Of a stretch of 64,000 nt of DNA, positions 10,709 through 21,565 are shown piece after piece. Within the stretch, counting starts at the first letter, position 1; the number at the start of each line of letters is the position of its first letter. The DNA is from Plenodomus lindquistii. Taxonomy: Eukaryota; Ascomycota; Dothideomycetes; Pleosporales; Leptosphaeriaceae. The notes beneath the pieces are model-generated. The model was not told where the DNA came from. It worked only from the letters and a program-made list of their open reading frames with translations, and ran no database searches. The stretch is taken from assembly GCA_025504975.1 (NCBI GenBank), contig JANUWI010000003.1:2914001-2978000 (forward strand). The letters are read 5' to 3'. A program made the position numbers and the translations under genes.

Positions 10709-11594
10709 TCACAATACAAACCCGCGCTCGAGCTCTCGAATGAAGGTCAGATCAACGTGTATCTCAATGTGCCCATTGTGATTTCCATGGCTTCCCCTCA
10801 TTAGCTTCACCATTGCATCGCGGCACTTCTCCTCTGTATCAATGAGATGTGCGGGACGTGACATGTTGTCGTAATCAACGAGGTACAAAGATGGATCGTG
10901 TGCGTATTGCTCTTGGCGCAAGCGTTCAATCTCCATCATATCCCAGATCTTGACATGCACGTTCAGTGTTGCGGTGACGTCCTCTGGAAAATCTGCGATC
11001 ACTATCGCAGATGTAGGGAGTCCATCATCGCGGCTGTATAATACGCCGTCGATATCCCATTCAATATCCGTGAGTGCTACTTGCATGTGCTTGAGCTCTG
11101 CTCGGAATGTGGGATGCATTCCTTGGATGCCGGCCACAAGCAACTCACTAGTATCTGCTTTGATGAGTAGCTTTGTGTATAGAAAAAGCCTGACCTCATG
11201 GTGCAATTGTCTTGATGTCGTACACAGCGCAAACAAGTTTGGGTCTCTACTAAAGCGTAGATTCTGGAGGTCTCGGACATCCTTGGTTGTGCGACGGTGT
11301 GTTACTTTGATCTCTTCGTTGAGAAAGATGTAGTCCAGTACTGCCGTGCGGAGTTCCGGGGGAAGCTTGAGTAAAGGTGAGGTTCTGCTGTTGCGTTTGA
11401 CACTGTGTATGATTACTTAACATTTAAAGTTTTAAGAGTAACAAGGGAATTCCTTACATCGTCGAGTACTTGCCACCTATTCTTGCAGGGTTTACGAGGC
11501 CATCTGGAAACCACCGAACAGTACCACGAGAGTTACGTGGCGTCTGAGAGAGGGGGTCTTGCTTGCCAGGACTTCTTTTGCGTTTAGTGGACAT
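10709..11594 (-). CDS. fungal 'LPPELR' F-box-like/2EXR-type hypothetical protein
   Basis: Exon 1 is 11594-11458, intron 11457-11403 (GTAAGG...ACACAG, 55 nt), exon 2 11402-10709; 276 residues. The start MSTKRKRSPGKQ is basic. About 50 residues in, LLKLPPELRTAVLDYIF resembles the short F-box-like motif that opens a very large family of fungal proteins (LPxELRxxIY). The rest (FALCTTSRQLHHEVRLFLYT) is also typical of that family. The role is unknown; members are often expanded in variable regions. The intron join restores the motif in frame, which supports this start over the internal ATG at 11236. Confidence 0.7.
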
Positions 11595-12705
11595 GACAAT
11601 GCTTCGGGAAACAGCGGCGCGTCAGACTGATTTTAGAGGAATGGTGACAGAAAGGCGGTAGGGACGTCCAGAAGGTCGCTCGGCTGCTGTCTTGGACGCG
11701 TCGGTGGTGTTGTTTACGACGTATGGCTACTCGTGGTATTGAAGACGTTGCAATAATTGATGCCTGTAGTGAGAGAACCACAGAGCTGGCGAAAAGTCGA
11801 AGTGAAGGCAGATACTGATAGGTCCCCATCAATCCAGTAATACCCTTACTTTGCATCGCGTTGCAACAGCAACTATGTGATGATGTTTGTTTCAATATAT
11901 ATAATGCCTTTTACCATGGAATACTGTCGTGGTTTGCGGACGGACAGCAAATGCAAGATGGAGGTCCGGTCAGGTCTGGCATGTAATGTTGATTCAGATG
12001 CGCGCGTATCGCGTACCGAATGTAAGGTAGACGGTTAAAAAAATACATCTACTCGTCACATGTTCGTATGGTAGTTAGATAGCTACCCTGGTTGGCTAGG
12101 TGCGGGGTACGTCCAATCATATTCAGTACTAGTATATTTACAATAAAAATGGAATTTTCTCCATCAATTCGGGCGGTTGGGTATGTTCTCCAGTTTCCTT
12201 GTTAGTCAAGTTCTAACACTGTGCAGTCTAGGGTATGTCTTTATTCTACTACACATTACACAGCATCCATAGACTAACCAAACTATATGGTATTATACTC
12301 GCTTCGCAAGGAGAATGTAAGTGGTCGCGAGTTGAATTCTCGCAGCGTCCAGCTTTTTTGTGTTTGTGTTCTATTTTATTTTTACTCCAAGTCCGCGCAG
12401 CGCCGTAGCACCGATCGTCTGTATGCACAGGCGCGCCAAGACGCTTAACCATTCAAGTCATAGCATTACGAAGGAGGTGAATGTACATTTGGGCTTCACC
12501 GCGTCGATTAAATATATCCTGGCAATCCTAACATTTAGTTTTTTATGACCTCGTCCCTCTTTCAACCGCCAGCTTTATTATCAACTAACGTCTGACCCCA
12601 CAACCGAGTTCGCGTTTTTGGCGTCCCTCTCCGACAACATTATATCGAGATTGTTCCCGTTTATCCACTGGTTGCGCAGCAGTTGCCTGTGACATTATTA
12701 GCACG
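11595..12705. other. gene-free stretch
   Basis: 1.1 kb with short frames only. A stem-loop near 12320-12340 resembles a tRNA T-arm, but no acceptor stem can be built around it. No repeat shared with the rest of the window was noticed. Confidence 0.45.
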
Positions 12706-15028
12706 ATGTCTTCTCGGCCCTCATCGCCACCTGATCGGTACCCAGCGTCTATCCACTCAGAGTACAAAGAGAAGCAAGCCAAGGTGGAGGGATGGCTTGC
12801 AGCTACAACGTCCGTGAAAGGCTCCAAGACTCGCGATGATGGGACCGTGGGCTTTTTGGTGAGAGAGTTTGAGCTCGCAGCGGAGGAGGTCGCCAACACT
12901 GGACGAGTTGCGCCTCTCGCTGTGATCCGCGGATTAGAAGAGGTTTTGGATCTAAGGTCTCAGCTCACTGCATGGTACCAGCGTAATGGAGAATCATCAG
13001 ATGTCGAGTCAACCGAATCCCATCGGTATTTCATTCAATGGTATGGTCCTCTTACATTACCCGATTGAATAAGTTGGCATAGTAGTAACTCACGGTAATA
13101 GCCTCCAACGAACGCATGCTCTCCTCAATAGGATGCCGATCCAGCGCCAATTTCCCCAGTCGTCTCCGTCTCCCATTACCACATTGTGTACATACAGCAA
13201 GACATTATACGCTGCCCTCGCGTCCCTGGATCTATCGGAAGATATTCCAGACAATGACGATACTAAGCCGGCGTACACTGCACCGCTGAAGTCCGAAACA
13301 CTATCAAAGAAGCAGTTATTGCGACAGGGTGCTGTGAGGCTATCCGAGTCGAGCCATGTTGTATCGGAAGATACACTGAGGTTTTACCTGGGTGATGTAA
13401 TGGGTGCGTTAAGCATTCTGTATCATCTTTGGACTGATCCGAAGCGAGATGGTATTGCCATGATGGTCCTCGCAAGGTCTTTGTTGACAACAACGCAACA
13501 AGTTATAACCTATCTCAACACGGAGGCTATTCTGGCTCAGCCTGATTTGGTCAAATCTGTTATGGTTGATCTCTACAAGGTTGAGCTCACTGCCCGCGAA
13601 TATGGTCATGAAAACGGCCTGGTGGTTGCACTGGAAGAATTAGACCATGCTATAAGAGATCAAACTAGCCGCAACACAGATAACACTGTCCCGGTCGCAG
13701 AACTATCTGCAGAACAGTTTCCAGATACACTAAGCGAAGACCAGTATCGAGATTGTGTTCGTCGGCTGCTCGCCATGATTCGCGATGCCGACCTGCGGTT
13801 AGAGGAGAAGCGGCAAGACGTACATGCGTCGTTCGCACCGACAATGTATATTGCGCAGGCTCTATTAGGACAAGCGAACAGAGTGACTGCTGCAGTCTTA
13901 CTCAGTATGATTGTGGACACCACACACATACATTTTCGCGCGGCCGGTCGTAGTACTGCCCTGCACGTTCTGGTCGAAGACAAGTTGGTTGCGATGAAAG
14001 ACTTCATAGCCCAGGGTGTACAGGCCCCTCAATATCCAACTGTGACTAAGGCTTTGGTTGCGCGCATTGACAAAATCGCGAGCGAATCGCCCGACGGCCA
14101 GGCCCCTCTCTACACTTTATTCGCCCGGTTAGAGAATCGCGGTAGGCTGCCGCATCGCGTCGTCCTGGATGAAATACCCTGCATGGCGGTCCACGAACTG
14201 CTAGTAATGTTTGAGACATATTCAGAGTGCGTCCCGACATTCTTGAACCATTGTATGGCGGTCCCGGCAATGCTCATATGCTACCGCGTCTTAAGACAAT
14301 TGAGTTTACTACCAACGATCAGCGTACTGGAACATCTTTTGAACCTTCTCGGTGAAAAGCTCTCCCTTGATGGTCGCGTCTCGCGGTTTTCCTCATTATG
14401 GAATATGCTGCTTGGTGGTAAGGCGTCTGCGAAAAAGGACAAACGGGGCACATATCACGTCGAGCCAGTCACCCTCTACGAGAGTGCACCAAATAAACTC
14501 GACAATTCGCACTCGTTCATACTACGATGGCCTATTGGAGGAGACTTGATCGACGACGAAGAATATCGAGCCAAGGTCACCCCCCTCATACTATCTGATA
14601 TACACGACAAGGATGCCAAGGCAGAAGTCCAAGATATCTTGAAAGCAGACACTCTCATCCCGGCTTCCTTGGCTGTTTGTGCAGGAGTTCAGGGGGTCCT
14701 AGACGAATGCAAGAAAGATGTCCCGGCCGGTTTCCTAAACTACGCCAAAATTTATACACTCAGTCTGCATACGCTGTCCAAATTTGCGCGAAGAGTAGAG
14801 GCGATGGCCGCTTTGCAAGGCAATCCGCTACCACAATGGAAATCCACTCCAGAAGATGGCGCGTACAGTGGGCTTGGAGCAATTAGTAGCTTCCTCAAGA
14901 AGGTTGATCTATTGTTGGAGCGCAATCAACGCAAAGTCGCTATGCAGGATCCAGCTGCCAAAGCGTTGTCGCAGTCACTTCAGGACACATGGGGCTCACA
15001 GAGTTTAGAGGATCTCATGCTTCTCTAG
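12706..15028 (+). CDS. DUF6604-like N-terminal protein, hypothetical
   Basis: Exon 1 12706-13040, intron 13041-13101 (GTATGG...ATAG), exon 2 13102-15028; 753 residues. The N-terminus (IHSEYKEKQAKVEGWLAATT, a helical region, VIRGLEEVLDLRSQLTAWYQ, then SHRYFIQCLQRT across the splice) resembles the DUF6604 domain of fungal proteins, with its YK..T..WL start and LRxxxxxWF...SHxxFI end. The rest is helical with no motif I recognise. Function unknown. The long second exon is intact, so the gene is probably functional. DUF6604 is named from memory of its pattern and needs a profile check. Confidence 0.75.
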
Positions 15029-15708
15029 ATATCCGTCTTTAATGGCGTTGCATCATCAGCAACGGAAAGCATGAAATATCGAGAAAGGGCGCCAATGATT
15101 CCAATATCATGTTGGACCTTGGCGGACGGCGAGTGCGGTTTTCTCATATAGCGATGTTGTAATAGTACTAAGCGTGGTTAATGCGCACAGACACATCGAA
15201 AGTTGCCCGTTAGGACTATGGTTGAACATCACGATCAATCTCCGCCTGCCTGATGTTGAAGGCTGGAAATGCACACCCTACTTCATCGCCCACATTCCTG
15301 TAGTCAGCAGTCGGGAAGTCAGCAGCCCTACACCGCGGTAGTGCAGCATTCTCTGTCCCCAGTGCCGGCACCGCACATTGCCCATTCCCCGGTACTAATC
15401 ACAGCCATCACGGTATCACGTGATAGTGCGTCTTGCCTTTCTTTTTTTTTTGACAAAACGACTAGGGACTGTCGTCACTCCTCGATTAAGTTCTGGTGAC
15501 CCCTCACCGAAGATTACACCTTATCCCACCGCGTGTCCAAGAAGCGTTTCAGTCAGATGTGTCGCAATGTAAGTCGAGGTGGCCCACGCGACACCGTGGT
15601 CGAATGAATTGCTCATTTTACAGACCACCACATTTCTTAAACCATTCCTACCACATCGTTACCTGATCCCTTTGTTATCCCGTCCTCCTTATCGCGCAAA
15701 TTTTGATT

Positions 15709-16005
15709 ATGTCTCTCTCCAATGAACACCATGCCACCAGGCGCTATACGGGACAGGATAATGCAAACGCAAGGATTGGGGAAGTGAAGACGGATAAAGA
15801 GGTTCCATCGATGGAGGTCAGCGATATAGAAAAGCTTGAGATCCAAAACAGAGCATTCAAATAGGAAATCGAAAACCTCAAAGAACAAATCAACAAGCCC
15901 AAGGAACGAGCCACCGTCGGGCGCCAGATCGATGCATATCTGGCCCAATTCGAGGATCTTGTTCAAAAGCACTGTGCGGGATTCACTGCCTTACGCTCAA
16001 CCCGT
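15709..16005 (+). pseudogene. small charged ORF with one in-frame stop
   Basis: Starts ATG TCT CTC TCC and reads as a hydrophilic, coiled-coil-like protein of about 98 codons, with one TAG at 15862-15864 between QNRAFK and EIENLKEQ. Both sides are heptad-like in the same frame, so the stop looks like a CAG-to-TAG change. No family recognised. The opposite strand is also open here but reads as the complement of a charged coil. Confidence 0.35.
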
Positions 16006-16738
16006 TGAAAGGTGTCACAGTCGGCGATCATGCGGAACGAGATCGGAGATGGGTATTCGGACATGGATGTCTGTACGTCTCGAACGGTGGCACACGTGTG
16101 GTTCGTCGCTGCAGTTTGTTTAGGGTCTTAGGTCTACATGACCAGGCTGAGCGAAGTCTCCAGTAACGATTGTGGGTAACGCGGAATCGCTGGTTATCGT
16201 GGTGATATGATTATGGTACAGCATGCCGTCGTTCGGTTGTTTAGTAGCGAAGTGAATATCATTCAAATCGCATAATGGAGCTTGCAGTTGGGCCACTTCC
16301 ATACACATGTGTCTTTGTAATCGTGAATGTGGCCTTGTACTGATCCAGACATTTGGTTCTTTGTCATTGGCGACGAACATATCAATTCGCCTAGTACGCC
16401 CCATCGTTCAGGTCACAGATAGGACCGATAATCCATTCATAGCCTGTGTGATAAGGTGCTTAGGATACCTCCGTTGGGGTTCGTGACCGTTGGTGTGCTT
16501 TATCGACACTGATATTCCCTTGTCACGACAGTAAGTACACTGTGTTGCGGAGAGAGAAAAAGCTGTTCTGCGTTGACTGAGAGTGTTTAGAAGCCTACAG
16601 TATATGCGGCAAGAGGTGTTGTTGGGTATATGGTGAGGTAGACGCCGCACGCTGTATACATGTAAGTGCAGTCGCGTAGATATCTTAGCAGCCTCGTAAG
16701 CTTCAATAATACAGTAGTCACTAGTCCCACGAAAAACT

Positions 16739-16757
16739 AAAACCAGTGACTGATTTT
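16739..16757. repeat. 19-bp palindrome, copy 2
   Basis: AAAACCAGTGACTGATTTT, one mismatch to the consensus. Preceded by an A-rich stretch and CT, as at copies 3, 4, 5, 8 and 9. Confidence 0.75.
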
Positions 16758-17068
16758 AGTGAATCAGGAGAGCGCTACGAGTCTGGTAAGATGGAAGACT
16801 TAAGAGTAGATATTGTAATCGGCTAGGCCCAATCATGTGAGATTGCTTGGAGCAGGAGCCCTCGTAGCCCGGAGAGAGATGCATCACCTGTATTCATCAA
16901 CGGGAAGATAGACGCATTCGTTCCGATAACTATCCATGGTAGTCACGTCTCACAGTTCGAGGGTATATGAAGCCCCTTGCCATGCATACTAGCCATGGCT
17001 AAACCATTCCCTCCACTCAGTACGCCCACTGGGACATCAGCTCAACCTCGAATACCTTAGCCATTGCT

Positions 17069-17577
17069 TTACTGCTTCGCAGGCGGGTCGGTCTTTCCTT
17101 CCAGTGTGACCCAGGCACCTTGTCCGTCATTGTTGGTGGAGACAAAGATGAGCTCAGACCTTCCCTTTTGCGTGCCTTGTCGCCGATATTCGTTGTGCTT
17201 GTCGTCGTTGTTGCGCGCTTGCCAGTTTTCCCGATACCACGTCGGTACCTTGTGGCCGCGTATGCGATACTTTACGTCCAATCTCGCCCATGCAGCCCTC
17301 TGGAAACATCAGCCTCATCTTCTTACTGGACTCTTGGTACACGCCTTACGTTCTTGGGTAGTGCACACACGCAGATCAGCGAATGATCGTCTCTATGGCA
17401 GTCGTATTCCGCATCGGGAGGCAGGGCGGCGTTACAGGTCTTGATGTGCTCTGAAAACTCAACAAGGATTCGTCGTGCCTCATGGGATGGGTTGGCGAAG
17501 CTTTCATATTCTGGCCATTGAGACTCGTCTGTAGAGTGCGCCGCCAAAGTTTCGCTGCCGATCATGCGAGTAGCCAT
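17069..17577 (-). CDS. small hypothetical protein
   Basis: Exon 1 17577-17350, intron 17349-17300 (GTAAGG...TTCCAG, 50 nt, CTGAT branch site), exon 2 17299-17069; 152 residues. The splice joins two different frames into one continuous hydrophilic protein (MATRMIGSETLAAHS... to ...WVTLEGKTDPPAKQ), which is good evidence for a real gene. There is a DCHRDDHSLICVC segment and a W-rich middle (AWARLDVKYR, VPTWYRENW). No signal peptide, membrane segment or known domain seen. Confidence 0.6.
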
Positions 17578-19970
17578 CGTCGAGGGTGGGTTGTTGTTGT
17601 GTCTGTCTGGAAGTCAACCCCTCTCAGTGCGGACAGGTAGTTCCCCGTCACTGATACGTGTGGTATAATCATTAGTATCATGCGCGGTAAAAGTGAATGT
17701 GAAAGTGAAAGAGAAAGTTGCAATCGGCAGACTATGTCACACTCTATATGCTTTTCGCTGCAACTGCTACCCAAATGACATGTTTACTATACTAGATCGC
17801 CTTGCGATGTCTCGTGCTTTTTCTACGTACACCGTATCTAAAATTACAGAAGAATATGAGGAGGAAAATGGAGCTGGGGAAGGTTAAGATGAAGGAGCCG
17901 AGGCAGCTCTGTCATCCTTCCGAATCCCCAGTTGAGCTGGAGTTCCCCTTGATTCCGAATTCTGATTGGGCATTGGAACTCACACATGGCACATACAGGT
18001 TTCGATCCACCCGTCAGGACTCGGCTCTTGGGTTCAATACCCACACGACCTGACCTATACATATATATATATATAGTATAAAAAGATCAGGCTCACGGCG
18101 GACTGTCGTCGCATAGGCCCTTGTCACCGCGTCGTGACATACATGTGCATCTTATATTAAAAAAAAATCAGCTTTGGTAAGCAGCAGCTATGCCAGTGAT
18201 GGTGAAGTGAACGAATCGAGTAAGAATTGAGTAAGGGATGGGTTGGCGGATGGCGCGAGTAGATAGACGAAATTAATAGGTGATGGACGGTCTGCGCTGG
18301 CTAGTAAGAAGCCCGAGACAACGGTTCCCAACCGCATTGTGTTGACTTCTCCCATTCCTTAAGTGAACACCATCATTTTGTTTGCCAGAGCTGGCTGTGC
18401 AATCAGATCACGTATAAAGATCATCACGTCCGCTGTGTGAAGTATTGGTGGGGTGCGACACTATCACGGTGGCTGGGGACCCTTGCAGATCGGCCGCCCA
18501 TGTATGCCGCCGCCGCGCTGCGCGGTGAGCCATTGCCGCGGCTGTCGCATCGCCATGGCTCTCAACCAACAGTCGCTCTCGCCCATGACCGACATTTTGC
18601 GCGCCTCGCGCCTTTCTCGCTGCCCGCGATCTGTCGCCAAAGCCGCTCCCCCTTCACACGACGACGAGAACGACGCCATCGCATTGCAAATCTCATCAGG
18701 CCCCCGCCGACACGATCACTCCCCTGCGGCGGGCCCATTCGCACTGGGGCTGCAACACCGCCACTGGGCGGGTGCTCTCCTGTCCAGTTCAACGTGCGCA
18801 TCAGTTCCATATTCTTGCAAGAATACCAAGAGCGCGAATGGCCGCCGACTCACTTCATCGTCCTTGAGTCGAAGCCCCAATAGCGGTGGATGTCGGATGC
18901 AGCCCTGCCCAATGGCCTAGGCGCGTTGTGTCCAATACCGACTGCGTACCACTACGAAGACCGTTGCCGTTTGCTAAGTCCTCGGAGAAGCCTGCGCGCA
19001 AAAGACTATCGCAGTGAGCAACGCGCGGTCTACACTTCCGCAGTGCGCCTGCAGAGCGCTTAGAGGGCCGCAGACATGAACTCGGTCAGCCTATCGATAC
19101 GTCATCGCACGTAACAACTGGTGAGTCGGCCTGAGCATGAGATCAGCTTGGGTTTGGTCCGCTCTGACGAGTAGACAGTTTGCCTACCCATGCCATATGA
19201 GATGAGAGTCATGGCTCGGAAACATGCATGATGCGACCGCAACGCCATGCGTCACCACCATCGGATACTACGACAGTCCACGATCCTATCAGTATACACG
19301 CGTCCTAGAGCATCACAGAGGTGCGCCTCGTGCAGAGAGCCCCTTTCCCAAACCCTACGACCATACCACGCCTACCCGACTAAGCGCGAAGTGGCTTTAC
19401 CCCAGCGTGGCGCAAATCCAACTACTCGACAGGCACATGCAATACAGAAATCGAGCTCTGCTCACATAGAATGATCTGGTTGGATTCTGGCACACGCGAT
19501 GGTTCACACCATACTTCTATGCGCTGGAAATGTTGATACACTGGACAAGGCTACCAGTGTCAGGTACATCATGAAAATGGCGTTTACTTGGGCTGACCTT
19601 ACCAGCCTAAACCGCAGATAGAAAGTCTTGTCTTGAGAACCTACCACAGCGACCCTCGGGGTTCACAGCTCCATGCTTCGACCAAATCTCTCATCCAAAC
19701 TCACAATCGAACCCGACTCCATAGAGAGACCTTATATGACCCCGACGGTAACCCGGATAAGCAGCGCCTGCGAGGCGCGAGGTGCATTCACTCTACACGA
19801 ACAGAAAGAGTGTCAGGTGGGCGCCATATCTCTTCTCAACCAGAGGCGGCACTGACTTACATATCAATAGCATTTCGTAGAGCATCTGGCCATGGAGACT
19901 GCATTGGTGGAATCGGCTTCTCTCACTTCGTTATGTCGCTCCAATCTCGCGCGGATGAGAGGAGTGCGTT
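17578..19970. other. long gene-poor stretch
   Basis: Contains an AT microsatellite (18061-18077) and tRNA T-arm-like sequence near 17995-18055 that cannot be folded into a full tRNA. A GC-richer part (18437-18920) has overlapping open frames on both strands, including one starting ATG GCT at 18555, but none has a splice pattern or motif I can support. Confidence 0.4.
18061..18077. repeat. AT microsatellite
   Basis: A run of alternating A and T (about 8 units) followed by AGTATAAAA. Confidence 0.8.
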
Positions 19971-20134
19971 GGGCGTGAGCCAATCAACTTCCCGCGCCCA
20001 ATGTAAGAGACGGCGCGGTGAAGGCGATGGCGGCGTGGATTACTGGTCGTCGAGGCGTGAGCCAACCAAATTCCCGCGCCTGAGGTGAGAGACGGCGTGG
20101 CGAGGACAGTGGCGGTGTGGATTGCTGGACGCCG
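19971..20134. repeat. 82-bp tandem duplication in the promoter of the next gene
   Basis: Units 19971-20052 and 20053-20134 align without gaps (GGCGTGAGCCAA...TTCCCGCGCC...GAGACGGCG...GTGGATT). Unit 1 has an intact CCAAT in GAGCCAATCAA; unit 2 has CCAAC at that place. Unit 1 also contains GGTGAAGGC, the motif seen in the J-protein module promoters; unit 2 has GGCGAGGAC instead. Confidence 0.85.
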
Positions 20135-20237
20135 ATGCTGTGTGCAATTACTTCAATATAGATAGAGGCTTTACGCCCTTACCCTTCCTATTCTTCGTAA
20201 CTCTCTTCCACTCTTTACCGAAGCCAGAAACCTCACC

Positions 20238-21264
20238 ATGAACATGGCCACCAAGCGCACGCTCGAGACGGACGACTCTGCACCACTGTGCCCGGGAAAG
20301 GGTCGAGGGCCCTGCAAGTACGACGGCACACTAAAGACAAAGAAGAATGGCACGACCAACAAACTGTGCGACAGATGCCGTGGGCCAGGGTATGCAGCTG
20401 CAAGAAAGGATACGAAGCCAGCAGGTGATCCTAGACACATCATCAGTGTCAATGAGACTTTCAACCTACCCCCAACACCTATCTACGTTTCGCCATACTA
20501 CCTAGACCACATATATACGATTTGCAACGCGGCAAAGCGTGAGGATCTAGTCGCGTTTGTAAAAGAGTTGCGATTGCCAAAGCTGGACAAGGATCCCAAC
20601 GCAGTTAAACTGCTCTCCCGTCCAGACTATATTAGACTGTATCGAGAGGGGATGCACCAATTCTACGTGGAGTTACTAGACGGCAAACTCGGAGATGCTA
20701 AAAAGCTGTTCTTCTCTCTAATCAAGCACTGCAAGCGCCTTGACGCCACCGGGAAGTCTATCCCGCCTCAACTCCCAGCTCCGCGTGGCTATATACTATC
20801 TGAAGGTACGTATATCCTTTTGCATATTGGATTGGTCTAAAACTCCTACAGAAGATAGTCGCGCCCGCGAACTCTTCTCACATCGCACCTTTGGCATTCC
20901 CATGCCAGTCAAGCCCACACCATCACCGTACAATATAGCATCAAGGACAGTAGAGTTTCGGATAGCAAAGCTGTATCAAAGAGAGGACTTTACTCTAGCT
21001 CTATCCACTAACCGGTGCAACCCCAACGCCTGGCTTGAGGAGGCGCGGTCGTTAGTGCCAACCCACTTGAGACAGCATATTACACTTGAGCTTATGCGTT
21101 ATTTGCGCAAGCTGGCGATGAGAGTTACTACAGAGGAAATCGCCGAGGAGAGGCAGAGGCGACGCATCAAAATGGAGCAACGTGTTGAGGTGGAGCAACG
21201 CATCAAGATAGAGGCGGCGAAGGGGGGGGAGGATGACGAAGATATGACTGATGAAAGCAGGTGA
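20238..21264 (+). CDS. hypothetical protein with N-terminal Cys-rich motif
   Basis: Exon 1 20238-20805, intron 20806-20851 (GTACGT...CTACAG, 46 nt), exon 2 20852-21264; 326 residues. Near the N-terminus a Cys-rich stretch (CPGKGRGPCKYDG... then LCDRCRGPGY) with four Cys could bind zinc. The middle is helical, and the C-terminus is a charged coil (EEIAEERQRRRIKMEQR...) ending in an acidic tail. A second ATG at codon 3 (MNMAT) is an equally good start. No family recognised. The promoter carries an 82-bp tandem duplication. Confidence 0.65.
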
Positions 21265-21565
21265 AGAGGAGGAGGAGGGGGGGTGTTCAGTTGTCTTAAT
21301 GGTTGGACAAGGGTATTGGGCGATTCTGTGTTTTGCATAGGTACATTGCGTAGCCAGCAAGCTCTGCCGAGGCGGGACGGGGCGTGGGTGACCGAGAGAT
21401 TTTCTATTCTTGTTATTTGTTCTTGTTTACCTAAGCTACTTCGCGTTAGCTGGACCCTGAGTGTCGACCACTCAAATACATTCAACCTTTCCAACGACTT
21501 GTACTCTCCCTTCAGTCCGTTTCGACACTTTCTCACGTCCACCGACTTGCGTATTCCCCGACATT

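Larger units (their letters stand above)
15029..17068. other. mostly non-coding stretch
   Basis: Two kilobases with one short broken ORF (15709-16005) and one palindrome copy (16739). The remaining frames on both strands show no splice-supported gene. Confidence 0.5.

Noticed and set aside
12290..12357. tRNA-like stem-loop (GCGAG TTGAATT CTCGC)
   Set aside because: It resembles a T-arm, but the loop lacks the TTC of a normal T-loop and no acceptor or D-arm pairs with it.
17985..18055. B-box-like sequences (GTTTCGATCC and GGGTTCAATACCC)
   Set aside because: Each resembles a tRNA T-arm, but no 5' acceptor strand is present and no A-box pattern fits, so neither a tRNA nor a SINE can be supported.
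18437..18920. Overlapping 148- and 155-codon ORFs
   Set aside because: GC-rich sequence keeps several frames open on both strands; no motif, splice pattern or paralogue supports one over another.
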